Source of the DNA: Gammaproteobacteria bacterium
GTDB taxonomy: Bacteria > Pseudomonadota > Gammaproteobacteria > Immundisolibacterales > Immundisolibacteraceae
DNA length: 32,086 nt
Reading direction: 5' to 3'
Assembly (NCBI GenBank): GCA_003645395.1
Contig: QNFC01000002.1
Location: forward strand, 1 to 32,086
Part shown: one piece after another, positions 16,961 through 25,748 of the stretch
How the letters are laid out: each line of letters begins with the position of its first letter
Position numbering within the stretch: position 1 is the stretch's first letter
Position numbers and translations under genes: made by a program
Notes under the pieces: model-generated
What the model saw: only the letters and a program-made list of their open reading frames with translations
Databases searched by the model: none
Told to the model about the DNA's origin: nothing

Positions 16961-18131
16961 GTTTAACGTTGTCCTGACAATTCCAAACCTCAAACCGCTC
17001 GGCGATCGTTTCAATTAGCTGGCGGGCCTGCTCGGTTTTGCTCGACCATGGCAACCGCCTATCACCCCCTGGCCAAAACAAGTGCAACCGGTTCTGGTCG
17101 GACTCAAACCCGCCAACCTCGGCACCCACCTGATTAGCCGCAATCATCTGCAGGTTTTTACTAACCAGTTTGCCACGCGCGTACTCCTCAACACGCTCCG
17201 TCTCCGCAGCAAAACCAACACAAAACGGTGGCGATTGTCGACCCGCCACCTGCTTCAACAGGTCAGGATTGGCCACTAACTGCAAGTTAAATTGCTCTTC
17301 ACCTTTTTTGATTTTTGCCTCTGCCACCTGTGCCGGCCGGTAATCGGCCACCGCCGCGCTACTTATATAAACGTCCTGATCACCAATCACCGCCTCAACA
17401 GCCAAAAGCATGTCTGACGCCGAACGCACCCACGTAGTAGCCATCCCATGAGGTGCAGACAAAGATACAGGGCCGGTAATCAAGATGACCTCGGCACCGG
17501 CCTGCCAGGCCGCGACTGCCACCGCAAACCCCATTTTTCCCGAACTACGATTACCAATAAAACGAACTGGATCAATATCTTCAAACGTCGGCCCCGCAGT
17601 AACTAACACCCGCTTACCCGCTAGCGCAGGCTTAGTGCCCCCCCTGACAATCGCCGCGATAACCGCTATCGGGTCAAACCTTGGTAGCTGGTTATCACCT
17701 ACCAACAGAGTAACCACTCCGCCAGTTTGTTTGATCCGGCTGCTGAGGTTACTCAAAGCGACCTGTTCGGCTGCGACCTCACTACCCAGACAAACTACCG
17801 CCGGTCGGTCATCTTCTGCCATCCCTTCAGCCATGTGCTGAAGTGCCGCTATCAACCAGGTTCGAGCAGGTTCACTAAGGTCATTGCTCAATAAAAGAAC
17901 CCAGGAGCTGAACCCATTTGAGTTATCAGCCAGTTCGGCAGGGTCAGCAACCAACTTAACAACTAATCTTTCCAGCAACCTTAAAGAGACCCAGTCACTT
18001 ACATCCGGCGTTGCTAACGCGGTCACCTCAGCACCTTCGGCATTTAGCGATGCAACTAATTCTGGCGCCTGATACGCCGCAGCGCCGCCACAGACGCAAA
18101 AAAGAATTTTTTTGTTTTTGAGACTGTCCAT
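16950..18131 (-). CDS. coaBC: CoaBC: intact phosphopantothenoylcysteine synthetase with degenerate decarboxylase domain
   Basis: Normally bifunctional in coenzyme A synthesis. The C-terminal CoaB part (about residue 168 on) looks functional: [35 protein letters not shown] with KIKK, and [17 protein letters not shown]. The N-terminal CoaC part has normal length and a recognisable start ([15 protein letters not shown]) and end ([10 protein letters not shown]). It lacks the catalytic His motif (GHIELxxWAD), the PAMN motif (replaced by about LGSE) and the whole ACGxxGxGRM segment with the active-site Cys. The flavin-binding start is also altered. So decarboxylase activity is doubtful. Start: ATG at 18131, or GTG at 18140. 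The gene is divergent from radC. Confidence 0.9.
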   Translation of the reverse strand: MDSLKNKKILFCVCGGAAAYQAPELVASLNAEGAEVTALATPDVSDWVSLRLLERLVVKLVADPAELADNSNGFSSWVLLLSNDLSEPARTWLIAALQHMAEGMAEDDRPAVVCLGSEVAAEQVALSNLSSRIKQTGGVVTLLVGDNQLPRFDPIAVIAAIVRGGTKPALAGKRVLVTAGPTFEDIDPVRFIGNRSSGKMGFAVAVAAWQAGAEVILITGPVSLSAPHGMATTWVRSASDMLLAVEAVIGDQDVYISSAAVADYRPAQVAEAKIKKGEEQFNLQLVANPDLLKQVAGRQSPPFCVGFAAETERVEEYARGKLVSKNLQMIAANQVGAEVGGFESDQNRLHLFWPGGDRRLPWSSKTEQARQLIETIAERFEVWNCQDNVKHEG

Positions 18132-18177
18132 GTTGGGCACAAGTGTACTGCCTTACTTTTCCGGCGGAGGAGCAAAA

Positions 18178-18852
18178 ATGTCGATCAATGAATGGCATGA
18201 ACAAGATCGACCGCGGGAACGCCTGTTCGCCCACGGGGCCTCCAGGCTTAGCGACTCTGAACTACTAGCGATTACGCTACGCACCGGCACCCGGGGTAAA
18301 AATGCCGTTGAGCTCGCCCGGGAGCTGCTGCAGGAATTCGGCAGTCTGCGTCAACTGCTCAACGCCGAACAGCACCAGTTAAGCCATATCAACGGCTTCG
18401 GCCCAGTAAAATTCGCGCAGTTCAAAGCTATTGCCGAGCTCGGCCAACGCTACGCCCGGGAAAGCCTGCAACGCGGAGACGCTCTGACTTCACCAGAACA
18501 AACCGAAAATTACCTGCGCACCCGCATGCGCGACTACCAACAGGAAGTCTTTGCCTGTCTCTGGCTGGATAATCGCCACCGCATCATTCAGTTCGATGAA
18601 CTGTTTTACGGCACGGTAAACGGCGCCAGCGTCTATTCAAGAGAGGTCGTCCGCTCAGCCCTGCGCCATAACGCTGCGGCGACCATCCTTTGCCACAACC
18701 ACCCATCAGGCATTGCCGAACCAAGCGCAGCCGACCGCCAGATCACACAGCGCTTGCAGCAGGCGCTGGAATTGATAGACGTGACTGTGCTTGACCACAT
18801 AATTGTTGGTGACCAGACCTGCACGTCGCTGGCTAAAAGGGGCCTCATTTAA
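18178..18852 (+). CDS. radC: RadC family JAMM/MPN-domain protein
   Basis: UPF0758/RadC protein of 224 residues. An N-terminal helix-hairpin-helix-like region (about 1-100, with INGFGPVKFAQFKA) precedes a JAB1/MPN metalloprotease-like domain with the zinc signature HNHPSGIAEPSAAD and the upstream Glu in YSREVVRSAL. A role in DNA repair was originally claimed but is disputed; the biochemical activity is not settled. ATG 18178 is chosen because AGGAG lies 6 nt upstream and the family starts there; the open frame extends further upstream. It lies 46 nt from the divergent coaBC gene. Confidence 0.93.
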   Translation: MSINEWHEQDRPRERLFAHGASRLSDSELLAITLRTGTRGKNAVELARELLQEFGSLRQLLNAEQHQLSHINGFGPVKFAQFKAIAELGQRYARESLQRGDALTSPEQTENYLRTRMRDYQQEVFACLWLDNRHRIIQFDELFYGTVNGASVYSREVVRSALRHNAAATILCHNHPSGIAEPSAADRQITQRLQQALELIDVTVLDHIIVGDQTCTSLAKRGLI

Positions 18853-18924
18853 GTACGACCCAAAGGGTATTACCGGGGACGATTAAGCACGATCCATTTT
18901 GCACTACCCATTAGCAGGTGAATC

Positions 18925-18933
18925 TGGTATAAA
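18925..18933 (+). promoter_or_regulatory. Extended -10 promoter for rpmB-rpmG
   Basis: TGGTATAAA, an extended -10 element, lies about 86 nt before rpmB and is followed by a GC-rich discriminator (TCCGCGCCC) as at ribosomal promoters. I see no convincing -35 at the right distance, which extended -10 promoters can do without. Confidence 0.5.
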
Positions 18934-19018
18934 TCCGCGCCCTGCATACGCGCCCCGAGTTAACCAGTCATAGCTAGCGCGAAATCCTCTGCAGCCGATC
19001 AATTGGAGAACAGTAGTC

Positions 19019-19258
19019 ATGTCACGAGTTTGTGAAGTTACCGGCAAGCGCCCCATGTCCGGCAACAATGTATCCCACGCCAACAACAAGACCCGTCGGC
19101 GTTTTTTACCTAATCTGCATACCCACCGTTTCTGGGTGGCGGCAGAAAAGCGGTTTGTCAAATTACGCGTCTCCCACGCGGGCATGCGTACCATCGACAA
19201 ATTGGGCATTGATGCGGTACTAGCCGATATTCGCTCACGCAAAGGGGATAAAAAATGA
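19019..19258 (+). CDS. rpmB: 50S ribosomal protein L28
   Basis: Large-subunit protein L28 of 79 residues. It begins [17 protein letters not shown] and contains [14 protein letters not shown] and [16 protein letters not shown], all characteristic. GGAGAA about 10 nt upstream of the ATG serves as ribosome binding site. Its stop overlaps the rpmG start by 4 nt (ATGA). Confidence 0.98.
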   Translation: MSRVCEVTGKRPMSGNNVSHANNKTRRRFLPNLHTHRFWVAAEKRFVKLRVSHAGMRTIDKLGIDAVLADIRSRKGDKK

Positions 19259-19410
19259 GAGACAAAATCAAACTAGTCTCGTCAGCTGGCACTGGCCATT
19301 TTTACACCACGACCAAGAACAAGCGCCTGCATCCGGAAAAAGTAGAGATGCGCAAGTTTGACCCGAAAATCCGCCAATACGTAATGTACAAAGAAGCCAA
19401 AATAAAATAG
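19255..19410 (+). CDS. rpmG: 50S ribosomal protein L33
   Basis: Large-subunit protein L33 of 51 residues: [20 protein letters not shown], then [15 protein letters not shown] and the ending YKEAKIK. It is slightly shorter at the N-terminus than E. coli L33 (55). It starts inside the rpmB stop codon (ATGA overlap), so translation is coupled. A terminator follows 20 nt downstream. The cysteines of zinc-binding L33 types are absent, so this is the zinc-free form. Confidence 0.98.
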   Translation: MRDKIKLVSSAGTGHFYTTTKNKRLHPEKVEMRKFDPKIRQYVMYKEAKIK

Positions 19411-19429
19411 GCTGGCGAAATTTCTGTAG

Positions 19430-19466
19430 AAAAAGCGTCTGCTCATTTAAAGCCGGCGCTTTTTTT
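19430..19466 (+). terminator. Intrinsic terminator after rpmG
   Basis: AAAAAGCG (19430-19437) pairs with CGCTTTTT, extended inward by TC/GG and GC/GC pairs around a single mismatch, with a 9-nt loop and a run of seven T from 19460. It separates the ribosomal pair from the ABC transporter genes. Confidence 0.8.
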
Positions 19467-19542
19467 ATGCCTGCGATCTGCGCAGAATATACTTGCTTGT
19501 GATACTTGATTTGCCGCGCCATTGCCGCCTACCCTGCACTCC

Positions 19543-20505
19543 ATGCCGACAGCCAAACTAATTGAAGTTGAAAACGTACACCGTTATTTCGGTGCGGTTG
19601 CTGCAGTTCGCGATTTAAGCTTTTCGCTGCATAGCGGTGAAGTGCTGGGGTTTCTTGGCCCTAATGGCGCGGGCAAATCTACTACGATGCGCATCATCAC
19701 CGGCAACCTTGCGGCCAGCGCTGGTAGTGTCACCATTGGCGGTTACGACCTCCATCGTGACCCGATAGCAGCACGACGACTGCTGGGTTATCTGCCCGAT
19801 ACCCCCCCGCTATACCATGACTGCACGGTTGAAGAATTTCTGCGCTACTGCGGTCGCCTGCACGCCATTAACGGTAGCCAGTTATCTGCCGCTGTAGATC
19901 GCGGCATAGACCGCTGCGGACTCGGCGATGTCCGTTCACGGTTGATCGCTCATCTGTCCAAAGGTTATCAACAGCGGGTGGGCATTGCTCAGGCCATCAT
20001 CCATGACCCGGAACTGGTCATTCTCGATGAACCCACCGTCGGCCTTGATCCACGCCAAATCGAAGAAATTCGCCAGCTAATCAGTGAGCTTGGTCACAGC
20101 CACAGCGTTATCCTCTCTACCCATATCCTCAGCGAAGTGCAGGCGGTATGCAGCCATGTACAAATCATCAACCGTGGCGAGCTGGTGCTGCACAGCCCTC
20201 TGGCTGAGCTTGACCCAGTGCTGGCAAAGCAACCTCACCAGGTGGAATTCCAGACCCCACCGAGCATAGAGCAACTCCGTCAGCTCGTCGGCATTAATGA
20301 CGTATCGGTAAAAGAAGATGGTTATTTCCACATTAATTTCACTGAAAACACTTCCGGCATCGACACCCTGCTAGCAGCGAGCCTTGAGAATGGCTGGGGA
20401 CTGCGTCAGCTAACTGCCCCACAACTGTCGCTGGAGCAACTGTTCATGCAACTGACTGATACATCGGCATTACCCACTCCAGCCCCTGCTGAGGAAACGA
20501 CATAA
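19543..20505 (+). CDS. ABC transporter ATP-binding protein (GldA-like)
   Basis: Cytoplasmic ATPase of an ABC-2 type exporter. Walker A GPNGAGKSTT, signature LSKGYQQRVG, Walker B LVILDEPTVGLD and the H-loop STHILSE are all intact, followed by a C-terminal domain of about 90 residues. ATG at 19543 is preferred (320 residues); a TTG at 19522 is also possible, and neither has a clear Shine-Dalgarno. The stop overlaps the permease start by 1 nt. The four-gene set matches the gliding-type GldA/GldF/GldG plus DUF4340 arrangement also found in non-gliding Proteobacteria. Substrate unknown. Confidence 0.92.
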   Translation: MPTAKLIEVENVHRYFGAVAAVRDLSFSLHSGEVLGFLGPNGAGKSTTMRIITGNLAASAGSVTIGGYDLHRDPIAARRLLGYLPDTPPLYHDCTVEEFLRYCGRLHAINGSQLSAAVDRGIDRCGLGDVRSRLIAHLSKGYQQRVGIAQAIIHDPELVILDEPTVGLDPRQIEEIRQLISELGHSHSVILSTHILSEVQAVCSHVQIINRGELVLHSPLAELDPVLAKQPHQVEFQTPPSIEQLRQLVGINDVSVKEDGYFHINFTENTSGIDTLLAASLENGWGLRQLTAPQLSLEQLFMQLTDTSALPTPAPAEETT

Positions 20506-21257
20506 TGACCGCGGCAGTAATCGCCCGCACCGAGCTACGCATATTGCTGCGCTCACCGATCGCGTGGGCAACCCTGTCATCGGTCTGTGCATTGCTGGCA
20601 TGGCTGTTTTTGCTGCAGATCGATCAATACACCCTTTACCAATCACAGCTACTAGCACTTGCTAACCCGCCGGGGGTCACCGAGCTGGTGGCCGCGCCGC
20701 TGTTTGGCAATGCCGGGTTAATATTAATGATGGTGCTACCGCTGATAACCATGCGCAGCTTTGCCGAACAGGAGCGCAACCAGACTTTAACCCTGCTCAC
20801 TACCGCACCGATCTCGTTGACCGCCATTGTCGTCGGCAAATTCTTCGGCATCTGCGGATTCCTCGCGCTGTTGCTGACGCTGTTACTAGCCATGCCACTA
20901 AGCCTGATAGGAGCAGCCGAGCTAGATTTTGGGCTGCTCGCAGCGAACAGCCTCGGAGTAATACTGCTGGTTACCAGTTTTACCGCAATCGGCCTCTGGG
21001 CATCATCGCTAACCAGCCACCCCGGTGCGGCAGCCATGCTCACATTTGGACTACTGCTAATTCTGTGGCTGCTGGAATCCGCCCGCGGCGAGCAGGGAAC
21101 CACTGCTTCGCTGGCTCAGTTTTCTACCCTGTTTCATTATCAAGGCTTTTTGAACGGCCTGGTCAGCAGTGGTGACATCGCTTATTTCGTAATTCTCACC
21201 CTGCTCGCGCTTGGCCTTACTGTGTTACGGCTGCACAGCAAGCGTTATTACACCTAG
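20505..21257 (+). CDS. ABC-2 type permease (GldF-like)
   Basis: Integral membrane subunit of 250 residues with about six hydrophobic segments (for example around 22-38, 70-84, 105-135, 143-165, 175-190 and 225-242). It includes the cytoplasmic stretch MRSFAEQERNQTLTLLTTAPI typical of ABC-2 permeases (a family phrase ExxxxTLxLLxxxPI). Start ATG overlaps the ATPase stop (TAATG). Only one permease gene is present, so a homodimer is expected. Substrate unknown. Confidence 0.9.
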   Translation: MTAAVIARTELRILLRSPIAWATLSSVCALLAWLFLLQIDQYTLYQSQLLALANPPGVTELVAAPLFGNAGLILMMVLPLITMRSFAEQERNQTLTLLTTAPISLTAIVVGKFFGICGFLALLLTLLLAMPLSLIGAAELDFGLLAANSLGVILLVTSFTAIGLWASSLTSHPGAAAMLTFGLLLILWLLESARGEQGTTASLAQFSTLFHYQGFLNGLVSSGDIAYFVILTLLALGLTVLRLHSKRYYT

Positions 21258-21263
21258 AAACCA

Positions 21264-22649
21264 ATGACACAGTCGTCACAAACAGGCCATCATTCAGCCC
21301 ATCGCCGCTGGCCTCCGCGCATCACCCTGGTATTAGTAATTATTGTTGCGGTGCTGGCAGGAGGCCTGGCCAATCGTCATTCGTTTGAAAGTGACTGGAC
21401 CGCCGCCAGTCGCCACACGCTCACCGCTGGTAGTATCGAAATACTAAATCAGCTCGACCAACCCCTGATCGTGATCGCCTTCACTCGTGACCAGCAACTT
21501 GCCAAAACCATGGCCGACCGGATCGCCCGCTACCAGCGCCACAGTAATTTAATCAGTTTTGAAACGGTCAACCCTGACCAGCACCCAAACCGGGCAGAGG
21601 CCGCCGGCATTGACCAGGACGGTGTCCTTTTTTTAACGCTAGGTGAGCGCCATGAATCTCTCCGCCAGCTCGACGAACAGTCGATCAGCAACGCCATCTT
21701 GCGTTTAAGCCGAGGAGCAGGGATTGAAATCCTGGTGCTCACCGGTCACGGTGAACGATCGGCAAAAGGCCAGGCCAATCGCGACATCAGCCATTTTGCC
21801 AACACCCTCCTCGACCAGGGATTCCAGATCAGCCTCTATCAGATAGATCCGACCGCTGCCATCCCCACCGCAAATACACTTTTGGTGATCAGCGCTCCCC
21901 AAACCCGTCTCAGCGGCGGCGAGATCGCCCGTCTACTGGCCTTTATCCAGGACGGTGGTCGACTACTCTGGCTCGGTGACCCGGGTGACTTACAGGGTCT
22001 CAAACCCCTGGCAATCCAGCTCGGAGTACGCTTTTTACCCGGCACACTAGTCGACCCAGCGGGGATGCAGGCGGCGGGTAGCGCAGCCTTCACGCTTGCT
22101 ACCGCTGACGCATACCGCCCCCACCCTATTACCCAGCAATTTCAATTCACCACGGTGTTCCCTCTAGCCACCGGGCTTAGTCAGAATGACAACCGATGGC
22201 AAGCGACGCCGCTTGCCATCGTCGGCGAACAAGGTTGGCTCGAACAGGGTGAGCTCGTCGAGCCGGTAGAGTTTGACAAGCAGCACGACCTGTTGGGGCC
22301 GGTAACCCTTGCGCTCGCACTGACTCGAGAACAGCAGAAAAACCGTGAAAATAATAGCGAAAACAACCCAGGCGATCAGCAAAAACCACAGCGAGTGGTG
22401 ATTGTTGGTGACGGTGACTTTGTTGCCAATGCCTACCTGGGAAACGGCGGTAACCGTCAACTCGGGTTGAACATCATCAACTGGCTCGCCGGTGATGACC
22501 AACTCATTAACCTTCAACCGATCGTCGCTGCAGACACCCGGCTTGACCTCTCCCCCACTCATGCCCTGATTGTCGGGTTGGGATTTTTATTGGTGCTACC
22601 AGCACTGCTGGCGCTAACAGGAGGAATAATCTGGTGGCGCAGATGCTGA
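21264..22649 (+). CDS. GldG-like ABC transporter auxiliary protein
   Basis: Membrane-anchored periplasmic protein with the ABC-transporter auxiliary domain of the GldG/DUF4350 type. One transmembrane helix near residues 19-37, a large periplasmic region with phrases YQRHSNLISFETVNPD, ILVLTGHGER, LLAFIQDGGRLLWLGDPG and VVIVGDGDFVANAYLGNGGN, then a second helix near 435-456. The length of 461 is usual for proteobacterial members. A local low-complexity stretch rich in Asn, Glu and Gln lies around residue 355-370. It starts 6 nt after the permease stop. Confidence 0.85.
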   Translation: MTQSSQTGHHSAHRRWPPRITLVLVIIVAVLAGGLANRHSFESDWTAASRHTLTAGSIEILNQLDQPLIVIAFTRDQQLAKTMADRIARYQRHSNLISFETVNPDQHPNRAEAAGIDQDGVLFLTLGERHESLRQLDEQSISNAILRLSRGAGIEILVLTGHGERSAKGQANRDISHFANTLLDQGFQISLYQIDPTAAIPTANTLLVISAPQTRLSGGEIARLLAFIQDGGRLLWLGDPGDLQGLKPLAIQLGVRFLPGTLVDPAGMQAAGSAAFTLATADAYRPHPITQQFQFTTVFPLATGLSQNDNRWQATPLAIVGEQGWLEQGELVEPVEFDKQHDLLGPVTLALALTREQQKNRENNSENNPGDQQKPQRVVIVGDGDFVANAYLGNGGNRQLGLNIINWLAGDDQLINLQPIVAADTRLDLSPTHALIVGLGFLLVLPALLALTGGIIWWRRC

Positions 22650-23575
22650 ACAAAATCAATGCTCTGCTGCTGATACTCGCGGTTATTCTAAGCACCCTAC
22701 TCTGGTGGCAACCACCAACAAAGAGTGGTGCAAGCAATGAACCGTTAAGCGCATTGTCATCCGAACAGATACAGACCATCACCATGCAGGGATTAGGCAA
22801 TCAGCCGTTTGAGCTGACCCGTCGCGACAAGGAGTGGTGGCTAACAGAACCCCAACAACTGCCCGCCGATCCGTTAAAAGTCGATGCGCTGCTTGCCATG
22901 ATCGATACTCGGGTTTATGAGCGATTTGCCTTACCCACTGGTGAAGCTGCTAGGCAATTTTTTACTGAAGATAACCGTCACTGGGTACGCTTCGATGATC
23001 TCCTGGTCTGGTTCGGGCAGGCTCACCCCCTGGGCCAACGCCGCTATCTGAGCCTTAATACTGACACCAGCGATGGCCAACCCACTCACGTCCAGACCGG
23101 CAGTGATATTGCACTGGTCGATGATTTTTATTATCACCACCTGCTCGGCAGCTGGGTTGATTGGGTCAACCACCAACTGCTACCACCAGACACCACCCTG
23201 ACCGGGCTGGCACTACCGGCACTCACCTTAACCCTTGAACAGAGCGATGAGCAGATAGAGAATCAGCAAATGCGCTGGCACTCCCTCCCCGCAGCGGCCG
23301 ATATCAATGAGCTACACCAGCTAGTCAACCGCTGGCAAACCCTCCAGGCAACCAAAGTCACCGCCTTACCGGAAAACCTCGACACCAGTAGTCTCCAACA
23401 TCTGCTACTTGAGTGGCAGGATGCACAGGGCACCTCCGGAACACTATCGTTTTACCTGCAACCACTTCATAGCGAAGCACAACTACACCACCCTGCCCAA
23501 AGGGTGACCTATCACCTGAACTCGGCAACCGCAAACAACTTGTTTAAGATCAAGCTCAACCGGGAAAACCCCTGA
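22634..23575 (+). CDS. DUF4340 domain protein, partner of the Gld-type exporter
   Basis: Membrane-anchored protein of 313 residues with one N-terminal transmembrane helix (about 6-25) and a periplasmic body with the repeated beta-rich DUF4340 pattern (IQTITMQGLGNQPFELTRRDKEWWL, shown only in part: ELTRRDKEWWLTEP). Function unknown; it is typically encoded beside GldG-like genes, as here. The GTG at 22634 is chosen because GGAGG lies 9 nt upstream; it overlaps the GldG gene by 16 nt. An ATG at 22643 is the alternative. It ends 1 nt inside mutM. Confidence 0.85.
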   Translation: MAQMLNKINALLLILAVILSTLLWWQPPTKSGASNEPLSALSSEQIQTITMQGLGNQPFELTRRDKEWWLTEPQQLPADPLKVDALLAMIDTRVYERFALPTGEAARQFFTEDNRHWVRFDDLLVWFGQAHPLGQRRYLSLNTDTSDGQPTHVQTGSDIALVDDFYYHHLLGSWVDWVNHQLLPPDTTLTGLALPALTLTLEQSDEQIENQQMRWHSLPAAADINELHQLVNRWQTLQATKVTALPENLDTSSLQHLLLEWQDAQGTSGTLSFYLQPLHSEAQLHHPAQRVTYHLNSATANNLFKIKLNRENP

Positions 23576-24393
23576 TGCCAGAGCTACCCGAGGTAGAGAC
23601 TACTCGCCGCGCGCTGCAACCTGTCTGCGAAGGCCAGAAAATCACCGAAATCGTAATCCGCAACCGCCGTTTACGCTGGCCAATACCGACCGATATCGAT
23701 CTGCACTTTCGCGGCCAGACCATTCAGCGGCTACGTCGACGCAGCAAATATCTGCTATTTGATACTGTAGAGGGCAGCCTGATTTTGCATCTAGGCATGT
23801 CCGGTAGCCTTTGTCACGTACCCCGACAAACACCGCCACGCAAACATGATCACGTCGATATCGTGCTCGACAGCGGTCGCTGCCTACGCCTGCACGACCC
23901 ACGACGGTTTGGCTCATTACTCTGGGCAAAACAGCCCGAAGAACACAAACTACTGGCGCAATTGGGTCCGGAACCGCTCGACTGCAGCACGGATGAGTTG
24001 GCAACGCATCTATATAACCTTGGCAAAAACCGTAAAGTCGCAGTGAAAAATTTCATTATGAATGCGCAAATAGTCGTTGGCGTCGGCAACATCTACGCTA
24101 ACGAAGCGTTGTTTCTAGCAGGGATCCGACCCGCCAGGGCGGCAGGCCGATTAACTCAAAATCAGTGGCAAAAGCTAGCGGGGGCTATTCAAGACCGACT
24201 TCGGCAAGCCATCGTCGCCGGCGGCACGACATTAAGAGACTTTCAACACAGTGACGGCAAGCCCGGTTATTTTGCTCAGGAATTAGCGGTCTATAACCGG
24301 GGTGGAGAATCCTGCCCGGCCTGCGGTAGTGAAATCAAACAGCAACGTCACAACCAACGCAGTAGCTATTACTGCCCAGGCTGTCAGCACTAA
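23575..24393 (+). CDS. mutM: Formamidopyrimidine-DNA glycosylase
   Basis: Base-excision repair enzyme that removes 8-oxoguanine and FaPy lesions and nicks the strand. The N-terminal catalytic PELPEVETTRR (Pro2, Glu3), Lys58 in RRRSKYLLFD, the helix-two-turn-helix (NAQIVVGVGNIYANEALF) and the C-terminal zinc finger (CPACG and CPGCQ) are all intact. 272 residues. Its start overlaps the DUF4340 stop by 1 nt (TGATG), so it is coupled to the exporter genes. Its stop is 1 nt from the convergent GGDEF gene. Confidence 0.97.
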   Translation: MPELPEVETTRRALQPVCEGQKITEIVIRNRRLRWPIPTDIDLHFRGQTIQRLRRRSKYLLFDTVEGSLILHLGMSGSLCHVPRQTPPRKHDHVDIVLDSGRCLRLHDPRRFGSLLWAKQPEEHKLLAQLGPEPLDCSTDELATHLYNLGKNRKVAVKNFIMNAQIVVGVGNIYANEALFLAGIRPARAAGRLTQNQWQKLAGAIQDRLRQAIVAGGTTLRDFQHSDGKPGYFAQELAVYNRGGESCPACGSEIKQQRHNQRSSYYCPGCQH

Positions 24394-24394
24394 T

Positions 24395-25423
24395 TCAGGC
24401 TGCCTGAGCAAGCATAATCTGGTTACGGCCACCATTTTTTGCCGCGTAGAGGGCGTCGTCAGACCGCTGCAACAGCGACTCTGAGCAGTCATCGTCCTGC
24501 AACTGCGCAACCCCGCCGGATAAAGTAACTGTGGCTAACCTTTCGTTATCACTGGCTTTACGTAGCACTATTTTTTCCACCGCCTTACGAATATTTTCGG
24601 CTACCACCTGGGCACCCTGATAATCTGTATTTGGCAGAATCACCGCATATTCCTCACCGCCGATGCGGGCGGCGGTGTCCTGACCGCGGGTCTGCTTCAC
24701 AATGGCTCGTGCTACCGCTTTGATCACCTTGTCTCCAAACAGGTGACCCATGGAATCATTTATTTTTTTAAAGTGGTCGATATCAAGCATCACCAGCGCC
24801 AGCGGCTGCGACGACAATCTTGCTTCCTCTATTTCAGCAGCCAGAAGGTCATCGAACGCACCACGATTTTGTAATCCAGTAAGCGAATCAACTTTGGCAG
24901 CCTTGCGGGTCGTATTAAGCTGCGCCCGCAAATCAGCAATCTGTTCAATGTGAATGGCAAGACTGCTATTCATTATTTCGTTCGACTCTCTCATCGCCCG
25001 AGTATCGGCCACCAGGATGTCAATCACCTTCTGCAGGTCCCCAGGATTCGAACATTGTTCTAGCTTTGGCCCTTCGCGCTCCAGCGAATCCTGGTATTTA
25101 CCGCCCTCAGCTGCCATCTCCTGCACCAGGCTCTGTGTCGCCCCGAGTACCCGGCCAAACTCGTCGTTCGCCTCGGCGACCTCCTCGACGCCAGGCTGAG
25201 CGATATGGGCATCAAATAATTGCTGACTCTGAACAGCAGTAAGTGTTGAGCCATCCTTTACCAGCTCGGCGAAAGCCTGGTTCAAGCCCTCATTCATCGA
25301 CGATACCATCTCGAAACCCAGTGCATAGTTGACGGGATTCGCCGGCAACTCTTTCTGAGTAAGAAACGGGATTGTTAGTCGCAGATACTCACCACATTGC
25401 GGGACAGAATCGGGATAGCGCAT
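24395..25423 (-). CDS. Diguanylate cyclase with N-terminal helical domain
   Basis: Makes cyclic di-GMP. The C-terminal GGDEF domain (about 176-340) has DSLTGLQNRGAFD, the metal Asp in LDIDHFKKIND, and the active-site GGEEY at 255-259, a Tyr variant of GGEEF. The inhibitory I-site RGQD lies exactly five residues upstream (246-249), so product feedback is expected. The N-terminal ~170 residues are predominantly helical and contain no transmembrane segment, ending in a likely coiled coil (150-175). I do not recognise the sensor domain firmly. ATG at 25423 follows AGGA. A 325-nt region separates it from ftsX. Confidence 0.92.
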   Translation of the reverse strand: MRYPDSVPQCGEYLRLTIPFLTQKELPANPVNYALGFEMVSSMNEGLNQAFAELVKDGSTLTAVQSQQLFDAHIAQPGVEEVAEANDEFGRVLGATQSLVQEMAAEGGKYQDSLEREGPKLEQCSNPGDLQKVIDILVADTRAMRESNEIMNSSLAIHIEQIADLRAQLNTTRKAAKVDSLTGLQNRGAFDDLLAAEIEEARLSSQPLALVMLDIDHFKKINDSMGHLFGDKVIKAVARAIVKQTRGQDTAARIGGEEYAVILPNTDYQGAQVVAENIRKAVEKIVLRKASDNERLATVTLSGGVAQLQDDDCSESLLQRSDDALYAAKNGGRNQIMLAQAA

Positions 25424-25748
25424 TGTTTTTATTTCCTACAGTAATATTGAGCATCCCACTTGACGATGCTTTTACAAATAATCTCTCGGTAATCGAAACT
25501 AACTTGCCAGTCACCAAAATCAAAGCTGAAGCACTGTCCCAAAAGTTAGCGGTCAATTCATTAGCTAACAAGATCGGCCAACGGGCGAAAACTTGAAGGT
25601 AGATTTAGAACAAATGTGAATGTTTGAAGGCTTAACACAGACGTGCAGACACCCCTTGCACTCAGAGAGGAAATTCAGAGAATGCGTTAACCGAGTGGGC
25701 CAGTCTGACTGAAGGAAGAAACCTCCTCATATCTTTATAGAGTACAGG
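25424..25748. other. Intergenic region without a recognised gene
   Basis: This 325-nt stretch lies between the GGDEF start and the ftsX stop. It presumably holds the GGDEF promoter; on the minus strand a TTGACC hexamer (inside about 25550-25560) has no good -10 partner, so I call none. Short open frames here do not look coding. A short direct repeat TCAGAGA occurs twice near 25660-25680. rpoH, which often follows ftsX, is not present. Confidence 0.5.

Noticed and set aside
16950-18131. Frameshift as the explanation for the odd CoaC domain
   Set aside because: The domain keeps full length and family-like sequence at both ends in one frame, and other frames show no PAMN or ACGxxGxGRM fragments in the translated ORFs.
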